64,000 nucleotides of DNA from Oncomelania hupensis. Taxonomy: Eukaryota > Mollusca > Gastropoda > Littorinimorpha > Pomatiopsidae. The notes beneath the pieces are model-generated. The model made no database searches and had not been told where the DNA came from. It was given only the letters and a program-made list of their open reading frames with translations. A program made the position numbers and the translations under genes. Of this stretch, positions 53,479 through 63,947 are shown piece after piece. Location: the NCBI GenBank assembly GCA_036898135.1, contig JBAHVR010000302.1, forward strand, positions 224,001-288,000, read 5' to 3'. The stretch's first letter is position 1; each line of letters starts with the position of its first letter.

Positions 53479-54890
53479 AGAAGCGAACCTAGTAATTATC
53501 GCCCTGTTAGTCTTACATGTGTAATTTGCAAGGTACTGGAGGGAATATTACGTGATGTTATAGTAAATTATATGGGTAGCAATAAACTATTTTCTGACTG
53601 CCAGCATGGTTTTCGAAAACATAGATCATGTATTACTCAACTTTTGGAAGTTATGGAAGACTTTACACAAATGTTAGATAACAAAGATGCTATTGATATA
53701 CTTTATTTAGACTTTCAGAAAGCATTCGACTCTGTCCCCCACGAAAGATTACTCCTAAAAATTGAAGAAAATGGTATATCTGGCAATATCATACAGTGGA
53801 TAAGAAATTTTTTGACAGACCGGACACAAAGAGTTAGAGTTGGTAATGAATATTCTATAAAAAAAAAAAACCACACAAGTTTTCAGCGGTATTCCCCAAG
53901 GTAGCATTCTTGGACCAATACTGTTCATACTTTTTATTAATGACTTGCCAGATTCTGTGCAAAGTTCATGTAAAATATTTGCAGACGATACAAAATTATA
54001 TTGTTCTCCAAAAGATAGTCAAATTATACAAAATGATTTAAATGAACTACAGAAATGGACAGAAAACTGGCAACTATATTTTAATACTACCAAATGTAAG
54101 GTCCTTCACATAGGCAAAAACAACCCCCAAAATGATTATTACATGACTATGAACAATGTGCAGGTATTAGTTACTAAATGTGATAGCGAAAAAGATTTAG
54201 GAATAACATTTGACTCCATGTTAACTTTTGACTGTCACATTAGTGAAGTAATTAATAAGGCAAATAAAACTCGGAATTATACGGCGATGTTTTTTGTATC
54301 TAGATAGATCATCATTTGTACAACTTTACAAGTCCTTGGTTAGACCTCTTCTAGAATATGGCAATATTATTTGGTACCCTTTATTAAAGAGACAGTCCGC
54401 TGCTATTGAGCGTGTACAAAGACGAGCAACTAAAATGGTTCCAGGACTGAAAGATATTTCTTACAAAGACAAACTGGAATCATTATGTCTGCCAAGCCTA
54501 AAAGCCAGAAGAGTGAGAGGAGACCTAATACAAGCTTATAAAATTTTAAATAACATTGATGAATTAGATACTAACAAATTTTTTGAACTAAACAAATTTG
54601 ATATAACAAGAAACTCTGTTAACAAATTATTTATTAAGCATAGCCGTACTAATCTTCGAAAACATACTTTCAGTAATAGAGTTGCACCTCTATGGAACAA
54701 ACTTCCACAAAATATTAAACAGGCAAAAACTTTAAACAGTTTCAAAAATCTGATTGATGAACAAGAAATTTTAAAATCTATAAAATATGATTTTGATAGT
54801 TGAGCGTCTTGAGCCGGCTTATATCAGACCTGAAATATATGTGCTAAAGATGGGACATTAAATAAGCCGTAAGGCTTAATGATCACCATG
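53474..54890 (+). pseudogene. LINE-D RT core and C-terminus
   Basis: RT motifs: SEPSNYRPVSLTCVICKVLE, CQHGFRKHRSCITQLLEVME, DILYLDFQKAFDSVPHERLL, then after a frameshift in an A11 run (about 53,861-53,871) GIPQGSILGPILFILFINDL and CKIFADDTKLY. Then CDSEKDLGITFDSMLTF. After a second shift in a T6 run near 54,287, FVQLYKSLVRPLLEYGNIIW, QSAAIERVQRRATKMVPGLK and VAPLWNKLPQNIKQAKTLNS, stop at 54,801-54,803. A short 3' end (AATAAGCCGTAAGGCTTAAT) follows. Catalytic FADD is intact. Confidence 0.87.
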
Positions 54891-54902
54891 ATCTAGTCCC
54901 TA

Positions 54903-54903
<1 letters not shown>

Positions 54904-54981
<78 letters not shown>
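54904..54981 (+). repeat. (CTA)n microsatellite
   Basis: A pure trinucleotide run just after the LINE-D 3' end. 54,982-55,689 shows no recognisable gene. Confidence 0.92.
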
Positions 54982-54982
<1 letters not shown>

Positions 54983-55689
54983 TTTTTTATGTAAAGGACA
55001 AACTGCTCCGAAACTGGCTGGAATGTATCCAAGAATGGGCTAAAGTATGAAGGCATGACAGTAAACATTCCACGCCAAAGATGCCGATATCGTACACTGT
55101 CAAGATATATGATGGTTTTTAATTTTCAAGGCGCAAGATGTTAGATGTTTAGCAAGCGTTGCATTCCTATTTGTGTGTGTCTCATATGCTGTTTGAAAAT
55201 TCCAGTTTGCCCATCTGTTCTCAGGCTATGTGAACCACGGGTGCAACGGACACAAGACATAAATTATTCATTGTATAAACCCCGATTAAAGTATCTGGTT
55301 ATCACTGGTTAAATCATGGCAAGTGTGATGACACTTATAAATCGCGCATTTTTAATAAGCTACTCAAAGTCTGAGTAGCAAAGCTATAAAACTAGCACTT
55401 TTTTAAGTCGCCATTCACGCAAAAAACTACAGATGCATATAAAATAGCAGGAATTATCCCCGACTGGATATATTTGTCGTGTGCTTAATAGATAATTAGA
55501 GCTAGATCAGTAAGTAATAATATAGAAGAAGAATTACAAGTAGCCTAAGATCGGATACACATTTTTTTCAACAGTCTCAAACAGTACAACATTTTCTGAT
55601 AATTGCAACCTTTACTACAGAAATACTACGCGAAGACAATGATACGGAAGAAAACAGAGCTAGAAAATAATTTTATAATAATAACAATA

Positions 55690-55775
55690 ATAACTGATTT
55701 TTTATATAGCGGGTAGTCGGGTACTCCAGCCTATGACCAGACTCACCACGCTTTACATAATCAAATTATCAGAGC
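55690..55775 (-). mobile_element. 3' tail fragment of the LINE-A family
   Basis: AAAGCGTGGTGAGTCTGGTC, GGAGTACCC and CGCTATATAAAAAATCA on the minus strand match the LINE-A end at 22,490-22,555. An ATT-type tail follows (55,672-55,692). Only the last 85 bases of the element were inserted. Confidence 0.72.
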
Positions 55776-55914
55776 TAGGTTTAAAATGCTAATTATGATA
55801 TTCAATTTACCATGGAAAACAAGATTGATCACTTAAATACTATAGCAGCGGATGCAAGAATTAACTGAAATGAAAAACATTCTTATCAACTAAAATATGT
55901 ATATAAACGGATGG

Positions 55915-56560
55915 TTCTGTTCTAGAAAATGGTGATGCAGCAACAGCCTTTGTAATCCCAGAACTTAAGATTACGGATTCGTATTATTTTGGAAAATGAT
56001 ATTCAATATTTACAGCAAATATTATAGCCATTGTGAGGGCCATAAATACGATTTGAACGTTGGCACTTAACTTATTTAGCATCGTTATATTTGTTAACTC
56101 TAATTCTGTATTACGAGGCCCTAAAATTAAATAATTGCAAAGAAAGAAAAGACAATATATTTGAAATAAAATGCGCAGTTCATAGTCTAATCACGAATGG
56201 AACTCAGAATACAATTTTTTCTGGGTTCCTTCTCACGGTGGATTCAGTTTCAACGATTGGGCCGATTGAGCTGCTTAACAGGGGCTGCTATTTTTTTAAT
56301 TGCTTTTTCACAACAAATACTTTGTATTCTAAGAAAATAGAACGATTAGTTGAATATCCAGACCAGTTGTACTCGTATCAATTGCATACCTGATATTTTT
56401 GAATTCTAAAATAACTAAATATTGCAGAAACGTAAATTGTTTATGTAATCATGCTATGTCTCTGAGTCATGTATTATTTGATTGCAACGATGCGTATACG
56501 TTTTACCTGTAAACTTTCAGGCTTTTATAACTCCTGTGGACAAAATTGGTTAAAAGAAAT
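55915..56560 (+). pseudogene. RNase H region of a LINE, decayed
   Basis: In shifting frames: DGSVLENGDAATAFVIPELK, SIFTANIIAIVRAIN, FFWVPSHGGFSFNDWADIAA (RNase H end motif), NCLCNHAMSLSHVLFDCNDA. It resembles the better preserved copy at 59,605-60,295. Many stops are present. 56,561-56,920 holds nothing recognised. Confidence 0.65.
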
Positions 56561-56919
56561 ACGCTTACTCAAACACATCAACAAACACGCACATAGTTTA
56601 TAGCGTTGCCATTATTTTCCATATAAGACCAGTCCGATTTATTTTTTGTTCATTTAATAAGAATGATTTGTGACGAAAAATAAATGTTCTAAATATTCGC
56701 AAGAAGAAAATTGTTTACCTCCTTGTGGGCTGGATCAAGTTCGGAGAAAGAATGCGCAAATGGATGTGGAGTGTTGGCTTTTATATGCGACAATCACTAG
56801 ACCTTTTTTTTTCTTAGAAATTAATTATGAGGCAACGTTCCTGAGAATTATATTCAAGGTCAAAGTCAGGGCGCTATTTTTTTAGAACAGGGCTCCATGC
56901 CAAATCCGACCGAGCAGAG

Positions 56920-56928
56920 AGAGAGAGG

Positions 56929-57000
<72 letters not shown>
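56920..57000 (+). repeat. (GA)n microsatellite
   Basis: A GA run adjoins the 3' end of LINE-E. Confidence 0.92.
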
Positions 57001-57003
<3 letters not shown>

Positions 57004-57063
57004 TGACATTTGACATTTGGACATCGTCCTTTTACTTCCCAAAAAATATTACATACATACATT

Positions 57064-58220
57064 TCACACAATCTTCGGGCCACCAGCCCATAGAAAGGTA
57101 GAGTTGCGGATCACGTGATTAATAAATATTGCATAGTTCTGTAAACTTAATATAATTTCATTTAAATTTATGATGAAGTAACATGCTCGTAGAATTCTGT
57201 TCGTACTTTTAGGGCATGGAACATAAACAAACAAATTCTCCACAGATGAAATTTTGTTCCGTATTTTAGTAGATGGACACATGATTGAACATGGAAAGTT
57301 ATATACTTAGCTCTTAAATCATTGTATAATGTACATGCAGTTAGGAAATGATCTTCGTCTTCTGGTACTTTGCAACATTTACACATAATATCTCCTGTTG
57401 TATCAAAAGTCAGTCTAAAAAATGAAGCTCTCACAGGCAAAACACCAAGCCGTAGCTTAATCAGACAATCTCTAAAACATTTTACATGAACGCTTTCAAA
57501 GTACGCTTCTGTTTCAAAAACATTCTTGAATATTCGATATCGTTGGTATGTGTCTTTTATCAAAACTGAACTGTCCCATTCCTGGATATAAACATCTTTC
57601 ATCCTTTGTTTGAGCACAGCAATAAAGTTTTTTTCACAACCCACTCCCTGCTGTAACCATGCGTAACCAAAGCCCAGAGTGAACAAAGTACTGTATTTTC
57701 CAACCTCGACACCCAGCATTTCTTTCCCTTCTCATGTAGGTTGAAGAGCATAGAATATGCCTGCCTTGGTAATCTAGATGAATCTAACTTCAGAAGTTTA
57801 AGCCAATAACGTATGCATCGCACAGCACTGTTTATATATAAAGGATATCTCCCTGTTTCTCCATACACAAGTTTATTTGGCACACCTATTGGAATATTCA
57901 AAAAACGTTTACAAGCAAACGTATGAACCTTTTCAATGTTGTCTAGTCTGTGGAGACCCCAAACCTCAGAGGCATACAACAATACTGGCTGAACTTGGGT
58001 ATCAAAAATTTTAAAGTAGCAGTTTCTGGAGATATCTCTTACTTTGGAGATCGTTTTCACGCATTCAAAACAAGCTTTTCTTCCCTTTAACGCTAGTGCA
58101 TGTACACCCTTATTGATACTCATTTTTGTCGTGAACATAAAACCTAGGTAATTGTATTCATTTACAACTTCCAATTTGTTCCCATCTAAATTCCAATTCT
58201 CATATTTTCCCAGGAAACCC
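57064..58220 (-). pseudogene. LINE-E: L1-like ORF2 C-terminal region
   Basis: Minus strand from 58,220: NKLEVVNEYNYLGFMFTTKM, LLYASEVWGLHRLDNIEKVH, CKRFLNIPIGVPNKLVYGET, GRYPLYINSAVRCIRYWLKL, RLPRQAYSMLFNLHEKGKKC (to about 57,720). Then in another frame VGKYSTLFTLGFGYAWLQQG, CFRDCLIKLRLGVLPVRASF and MCKCCKVPEDEDHFLTACTL (Cys/His motif), ending YEHVTSS near 57,168. The RT palm is missing: a 5'-truncated copy with one frame break near 57,720. It is the same family as 20,520-21,600. Confidence 0.82.
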
Positions 58221-58261
58221 CCTTTACGAAAAACACTTTATTTTTGACTCCGATGCATAGC

Positions 58262-58576
58262 AAGCATGTGAATCTGTGTACTCAACCGCCAATCACAACA
58301 CTACGCCCAACCCCAACCCCACTCCACCCCCCCAAAAAAAGCAACCAAAACCAAAAAAAAACAAACAAGATTTTTGCAAATCTGTGCAAGATAATTCCTA
58401 AATAGTTCAAAGACAGTAGTTAACCCGTTTCAGTTTTACTGAGCACTCATTTTCATGTAGAAAATTGCAAGTTCCATTTACATATTTATTTATTTTAAAG
58501 TCTATTCACACCTGTGATATCAAACAGGCAAGTTCTATAAGGAGCATGTGAGTCACATGGGCTTTGCCCTTCTAGT
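58262..58576 (+). mobile_element. Helitron-like element, short copy
   Basis: Ends AGGAGCATGTGAGTCACATG then GGCTTTGCCCTTCTAGT, identical to the end at 36,086. It shares the TGTACTCAAC and ATCTGTGCAAGAT landmarks with 35,085-35,160. The different flanks after CTAG in the two copies mark the terminus. Confidence 0.5.
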
Positions 58577-58595
58577 TCCTGCACTGTTTGCTATT

Positions 58596-59220
58596 AGAGC
58601 TGGGTACTGTGGGTCAAAGTCGTACCGGTATTACCGCGGTATTTTTAGATCGTATCGGTATTTCGTACCGGTATACCGCGATTTTAAGTGTCAATCAAAT
58701 GGGATATGGCACTGATAGTAGTGACTGACGCAAAAGAAAGCTTGTCATACACTTCAAAACAGTTTCAAAGAACCCCATTTCCATAGAAACTGAAGCTTTA
58801 TTATTGCTTGAACGCCTTCAAAACAAATTATGATAAATCACTGTTTAGAACATCAGCAAACTTTAAACCACAAAATCAAAATAAAACAAAAAACATTCAA
58901 CGGGAAAGGTCTTTAAGAACTTTAAGAGTTCAGAAGGATTGGCGACTGGTACTATGCTCAAACACGTAGATATCGATAAGCTGTTGTTCTTATAAGTTCT
59001 TCTTCAAGAACAGCTGCCTATCCACGAGTTTGGACTTTAGGCTTGCTCTCTGGGCGGACAAGAGGTCGCCCACTGTCGAGTTATGTGTTGTCGAGATTTC
59101 CCAGTAAACCGGACCTTTGACACCCGCACCGGTATATTGTACCGTCGCGTTTCTGAACCTTAATACAGCTACGTATCGGTTAAACCGTCCAGCATTATTT
59201 GCCATATTCTTGACGGTGTT
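58596..59220 (-). mobile_element. hAT-like remnant with transposase C-terminal scrap
   Basis: A minus-strand frame to 58,990 ends LLSAQRASLKSKLVDRQLFL-KKNL, matching the C-terminal dimerisation end of hAT transposases. The plus-left border TAGAGCTGGGTACTGTGGGT resembles a hAT terminus. ACCGGTA / TACCGGT motifs recur at both sides (58,633-58,680 and 59,128-59,150). It is probably an internally deleted copy, and the right border is uncertain. Confidence 0.45.
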
Positions 59221-59591
59221 GGGTGACGTAACACGATATATTTAAGCCCCCAGTTAAATACGGCGACACTTGATAAGGTATAATCTCTGGTTTACTGCAT
59301 TATTTAAACCTCGATGGCGGTAATTTTCCCGTCTGTGCATTGCCTAACTTTACAGCCAGCACAATAACACAATAGATTAAAAGTACCTAAGTCACATTTT
59401 TGCATATTTGGAGTTGATTGCAGAAAATGGTCCTCCTATGTGTGCTAAGTCCACCCACTTAATTGTGAATCATTAAGAAGTGCCTAAGTCGTCCCGTTTT
59501 GAAAAAGGCTTGGTGTCAGGTTTTCTCACAACAAGTACTCAAGTCTAGGTTTTTTGAACGAAAAGTACCTTAGTCCTTGGAAAGAACGTGT

Positions 59592-60295
59592 GGTAATCAT
59601 TTGAAAATTTATACAGACGGATCTGTGTCTGAAACTTTACTTGCTGGAGCCGGTTTTACTATTCCTGATCTAAAAATATATAAAAAGTCGTATTACGTTG
59701 GTAAGATGTATCAATTTTCACAGCAGAATTGTGTGCCATTTTAATGGCTTTGGACACTATTAGCAACACCCCTATTGCCTTTTCTAACATAGTTTTACGT
59801 GTTGATTCTAAAGCTGTTCTCAAAGCCCTTCAAAATTGGTATTTTAAAACTAGATCAGACATTATTTTCGATATTAGATCATTAATTCATGCTATTATGT
59901 CAAATGGTGTAGGAATATCTTTTTGTTGGGTTCCTTCACATTGTGGCATTTATTTTAATGAAGTAGTGGATACTTTAGCAAAGGAAGGGTCATTCTCAGT
60001 AAGTGAAAACTACATTGTTAGACCATCTACATCGGAACTTATTTCGTTGGTAGAAAGATCAATGTACTCCACTTTATCACAAAGTACTGGAATAGATCAT
60101 TACTCATTTTCTAGAAACTTATGTAGAATAATCAATAAGCTAAGAGTCAACTCATGGAATACTAAATTTTTAGCTAATGCTATGTGTCCATGTTCTCAAC
60201 CAATTTCCGTTGAACATCTGTTAAAAACTTGCCCCATAATAACTTCAGAATATTTAAACAAATATATTAAAACAAATGTAAAGGTAATCCCATAG
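59592..60295 (+). pseudogene. LINE-F RNase H domain
   Basis: IYTDGSVSETLLAGAGF (first catalytic Asp), then after a frame change near 59,710 STAELCAILMALDTI (Glu), VLRVDSKAVLKALQNW (Asp), ISFCWVPSHCGIYFNEVVDT (final His/Asp region), and a tail MCPCSQPISVEHLLKTCPII with a Cys/His pattern. It is a 5'-truncated end of an RNase H-bearing LINE. It continues at 60,576-60,760 beyond a SINE. Confidence 0.82.
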
Positions 60296-60575
60296 CCTTG
60301 TGGCCGTAGGGGAGCGTGATGTTGGAGATCACACTTATCTTGGGCCAGCGTAATGAGGGTGATGCCCATCTCTCTCCCTCGCTGCTTTACCTTCCCCACC
60401 CTTAAGAGAGTAGGTACTCAGTCACAGTTGAGTCAACTGGGGGCGTTGTTATTTGTCGCTTCACGTTTTTGCGGTCACCCATCCAAGTGCTAACCGCACC
60501 GGACGGTGCTTAACTTGCGACACAGTAACGAGTGCTCCAACCACTGCGCTATCCGACACCCCGAAGTGCTGCAGT
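60296..60575 (-). mobile_element. Chimeric SINE: tRNA-like head joined to a 5S rRNA segment
   Basis: Minus strand from about 60,570: GGTGTCGGATAGCGCAGTGG TTGGAGCACTCG, a tRNA 5' half with A box. At 60,522-60,471 it passes into AGTTAAGCACCGTCCGGTGC GGTTAGCACTTGG and ATGGGTGACCGC, closely matching the 5S rRNA box A to box C region. A roughly 170-base tail of unknown origin follows to 60,296. No tRNA B box is seen, so transcription may use 5S-type internal control. It sits within LINE-F. Confidence 0.72.
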
Positions 60576-60765
60576 ATCCAACAATTATTACAATAGCACA
60601 AATTATTAGCCAGTCTCCAGTGAGCAAATTTTTGCGATCATTATGCCTGATCCTTGGATGTGCTTTTTGTATTTTGCGTGTGATTGTGTGTATATGCTTG
60701 CCTGTATGGTCTAATATCACAAACTGTGAATAGACGTTAAATAAAATTATTGATTGATTTATTGA
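60576..60765 (+). pseudogene. LINE-F extreme C-terminus and tail
   Basis: LQYPTIITIAQIISQSPVSK and FLRSLCLILGCAFCIL, then a 3' end AATAGACGTTAAATAAAATT followed by ATTGATTGATTT tail. It continues the LINE cut by the SINE at 60,295. Confidence 0.65.
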
Positions 60766-60824
60766 CCTTAATCCATGACAGCCAATCACCGCTCTCCTCG
60801 GCGTCATAGAAACAGTAACACAAA

Positions 60825-61125
60825 ATGGCTGAAAGTGCACACGACAACGAGGATGCTGCAGCACCGAAGGGAAAAAAAGAGACGATTAACGCCGTCTGAA
60901 TGGAAACGAAGCAAGATAAAAGTTGCAAAAGTCAGACGTAAGGATATTGGGTTTATTTCAAAGGAAATAATATTGTTATAACCGCAGTAAGCTTCGATGT
61001 AAATAAACGAGTGAAAAATGGGTCAAACAGTAAAAAAAGTACGCAAGTCCACTTTGCCTAGTATGCACAAGCATGAATTTTCAGTGTGTATTTGTGAAAA
61101 CTAATGTCTTTGTAAATGCAAAGGC
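60825..61125 (+). pseudogene. N-terminal transposase-like fragment of the TIR element
   Basis: ATG at 60,825 gives MAESAHDNEDAAAPKGKK. After a shift in an A7 run, RRLTPSEWKRSKIKVAKVRR KDIG follows. Further on, HKHEFSVCICEN, a stop, then CLCKCKGPC gives a Cys-rich knuckle. A basic S-x-W-K-R block plus Cys cluster is seen at the start of several invertebrate transposon proteins. The family is not certain and the rest is missing. Confidence 0.4.
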
Positions 61126-61976
61126 CCATGTATAAGCAAAATTTTTACAGTATCTTCAAAGAATATAGATATACAAGAAACAGAACTTGCGATTGAAACG
61201 CGATACCGCAGGAAGTGTTATCCATGCCTGTCTGCGTGTTCAACGTGGTATAAATATAACTATAAAAACCACGTTATTAATGCCTTGAGCCGAAGGTTTA
61301 ACACACAAACAGAGGGTGACGTAATCTGTATTTGATGTCTAAAAAATTTGCTAATAGACATCATTGAGCTCAGCGTCTTATTATTATCATAGTCTTTCGT
61401 ATCTTCATGCACTGTCTTGAATATTTTCAATCTTCCACCAGAAGCTACATTCTATGACAACCTCCGTTGACTGGAAAGGGTTGAGGATGATGATGAGGAC
61501 GAATAAGATTCACAAGCTAAATAATGCAAAAGACAATGTGACAAGACATTCTTTTATTTTTCTTCAGTATCTGCAAGGGCACAATATTTTTCTGTTAATT
61601 GTGGTTACATTGTGTTTGAGGATGGTAAAAAAATATTGCTGAGTTTGAGGTAAAAATTTAAAAATAATAATAATAATACGCACGTGTTCATTCATTTGTG
61701 TTATGCATACAAAAAAAGATTGTTTGTGGAAGCTTAGTCCTAGCAGTTTAGTGCTAAAAGTACTTAAGTCGTTGATTTGACAGAAAAGTACTTAAGTCCA
61801 TTTTAATTAACTCAATTAATAGAAGGTAGAAAGACAAAATATCTTATTATTTGCCATTTTCACATTTGTATAATCATATCCTAAGGATATAACCTAAGCA
61901 GAATAACATCAGCACGAATACCCGATTTCACTAAAGAATTTAAACTTTGAAGCCGTTTTTCTCAGAACAGACATTT
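61126..61976 (+). other. Interior of the TIR element, no gene seen
   Basis: AT-rich sequence with decayed coding at best. A 62-codon frame at 61,454-61,642 is unsupported. Subterminal AAGTACTTAAGTC copies lie at 61,768-61,800. Confidence 0.4.
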
Positions 61977-62079
61977 TGTGACTTAGGTACTTTTAATCCT
62001 AGGGTCTTCAATTTGGGTAACACTGAGGAAAAACGGGTTGAACACTATCATCCCACCTGACATTAATATTATTGCATGA

Positions 62080-62454
62080 CTAGTATCTTTGGGACTTTTT
62101 TTTCCGGTGATATCGTTACTTACTGCATTTTTTGACATCTCTCTCTCTCTCCCCTCTCCTATTTCTCTCTCAATTCTCTAACAAAAAAAAAACAAAAAAA
62201 AATAAAGAAAAAAAAGAATAATTTGAAAAAAAAATGAAAATAAAGAAAAAAAATAGAAAAAGGAAAAGATCTTAAATAAAACTATTCACAGCGAAAACTG
62301 TGCATCTTTCTCTCCGTCATTTGTGTACTGTGTGTGTGTGTGTGGGGGGGGGGGGTGTGTGTATCAGTGTGTGTGTGTGTGTGGTGTGTGTGTGTCATTG
62401 TTGGTGCCTTTTATTATTTTTTTCCCTGGAATGGCATGAAGGGGTGTGGGAGTT
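62080..62454 (+). repeat. Low-complexity region: (CT)n, A-rich, (TG)n and G-run
   Basis: CT runs near 62,140-62,175, A-rich 62,180-62,280 and a TG/G-run mix at 62,330-62,395. No coding signal is visible. Confidence 0.85.
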
Positions 62455-62600
62455 AACATATAAGGGGTACCTTCGTAGTTCACCATATACAATATTCTTT
62501 GGGGTCCCTCTGGGGGAAGCCAGAAATCGTTTGCAAAGCAATTAAGTGTACGTTTTCAATGCCTGCGACTTCATGGATGGATGCCTCAGCGTTAGTTAAA
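62455..62600 (-). pseudogene. Scrap of L1-like LINE C-terminus
   Basis: Minus strand EVAGIENVHLIALQTISGFP, then QRDPKEYCIW and a NYEGTP-like end, parallels the EVWGLHRLDNIEKVHTFACK region and PNKLVYGETGRYPL of LINE-E. About 50 codons are left, heavily decayed. Confidence 0.45.
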
Positions 62601-62685
62601 GTCGGGTGAAGGGGATTGTTTTGTAAGGAATGAAGCGAGGGCCATCCACAGGGGAGCCACAACCTATATAATTATCCAGTAACCA

Positions 62686-63208
62686 GTGCTCCGGCCTTCC
62701 GCCTTGGCCGCCCATCCTTTTCCCTCCCCATGTGTCCATATCCGGATCGCCACCCTTTACAACACCCTCAATTTCGGTCGGGGCCTACCTACCCCCCCAC
62801 CCCCCTCCCTTTTTTTTAAAGTGATCTTAACCTCCTCTACCACCTCCCATATCCACATTCCCCTCTTTTGCATTCCCCCGCCCCCCCCTTTCCCTCGACC
62901 CCCACCCCCACCTCCTCTACCGGGGTGTCCCCTTACCTTACAGGTATTAGTCGTCATTGCGAAACAACATTTTGCCCTAGGCCTCACCCAGTTCCCACAG
63001 CAATGTGGAATTCTCATCAGTGTTCGTTTTAAACAACCAAAGGCATCTTCTGATCTTCCTCTTCCTCATTACAAGAATGAGAAATTAATTAGACAAATAG
63101 TAACTATCAACTTCAAAAATAAAGCTTAATTATAAATACAGTAAATAAATAAACGAATGAATAAATAAATTAACAAATAAACGAATAAAAAATAAATAAA
63201 TAAATAAA
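62686..63208 (+). other. C-rich, then AATA-rich region without a supported gene
   Basis: A 147-codon frame (62,686-63,129) is Pro-rich because of C runs (62,790-62,930), and I do not accept it as a gene. It is followed by AATA tandem units (63,125-63,208), possibly a retroposon tail. Confidence 0.6.
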
Positions 63209-63947
63209 CAGACCTGTTCACCCCTACCAATGCCAGTCAGGAGTAAGCAGACTGTCTGTCAGGAGTTTCATCTGTCTGTCAGGAGTACAGTACTGGAATA
63301 CATTTTTTGAGAGATTGAGAAAAAAGAAAACAAAAAGACAGTTACATTTACTACAAAAACACATTAAAAAGTAAATTTGAAAAAGCATTCACTTATTTAT
63401 TGCTTTAGCAATAAACGAGCTTATTGTGCGTTGGTTAGCCTGCTCTTGTTGCAACTGCTTGTGTCTACCACAGTTCACGTGCCTTTCAATGGCATTTCTA
63501 CCGCCGTCCGCAACGCTGAAGTCAAGTTTGCAAATTTTGCAGTAAGCATAGTTTTTAGACCTTTCGGAGCTCGTTAAGCACTTATGCAGTTCTGAATAAG
63601 AAGCATTCCACTTCTGCGTGTAAAGCATCTTCTTTTTGGGTGGTGTTTGTCCACCATCTTCTGCGTTTTTTATTTTCGGCATCGCGAACAGACTAGTCAC
63701 ATCGAAAACATGCACAAATGCTCGATCACACACGAAAGAAAGTGCGAGAGCCGGAAATCGAAACTTGTACAGGAAATTCCAGTTTTTGTCTTATTACGTA
63801 AAACTTACTAAACGGAAAAAAGCGTCTTTCTACCGAAAAAAATACAATTTTTTTTATCGCTCGCGTTTGAAACCGGAGTTTTCGTTTGCGGATTTTTACA
63901 GTCAAAACGGAAAAAATCCGGTCAAACCGGAGGAGTGAACAGCTCTG
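63209..63947 (-). mobile_element. hAT deletion derivative
   Basis: The left end CAGACCTGTTCACCCCT and the right end, read on minus, CAGAGCTGTTCACTCCT are inverted matches (15 of 17). An N-terminal transposase exon lies inside. CTGTCTGTCAGGAGT occurs twice near 63,250-63,290. The flanks do not give a clear 8-bp duplication. 63,948-64,000 is AT-rich with nothing recognised. Confidence 0.65.
63389..63682 (-). pseudogene. hAT transposase N-terminus with BED-like zinc finger
   Basis: Starts MPKIKNAEDGGQTPP at 63,682 (the frame stays open 17 codons upstream). YCKICKLDFSVADGGRNAIE then RHVNCGRHKQL gives a C-x-x-C...H...H finger typical of hAT proteins, which binds the element ends. A stop follows SFIAKAINK, and the catalytic domain is deleted. 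Confidence 0.7.

Larger units (their letters stand above)
59375..61998 (+). mobile_element. DNA transposon with perfect 22-bp TIRs, carrying nested LINE and SINE
   Basis: GATTAAAAGTACCTAAGTCA-CA at 59,375-59,396 is mirrored exactly at 61,977-61,998. Related AAGTACTTAAGTC motifs recur just inside both ends (59,445-59,575, 61,035, 61,770-61,800). Between them lie the RNase H LINE (about 59,592-60,760) and a partial transposase-like N-terminus (60,825-61,125). No duplication was read. I cannot name the superfamily. Confidence 0.7.

Noticed and set aside
60471..60522. A functional 5S rRNA gene on the minus strand
   Set aside because: Only the central 50 bases match. The 5' and 3' thirds of 5S are missing and the match is embedded in a repeated element.
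62686..63129. A 147-codon proline-rich protein
   Set aside because: The composition follows directly from C runs; there is no conserved motif, and the opposite strand is equally open.
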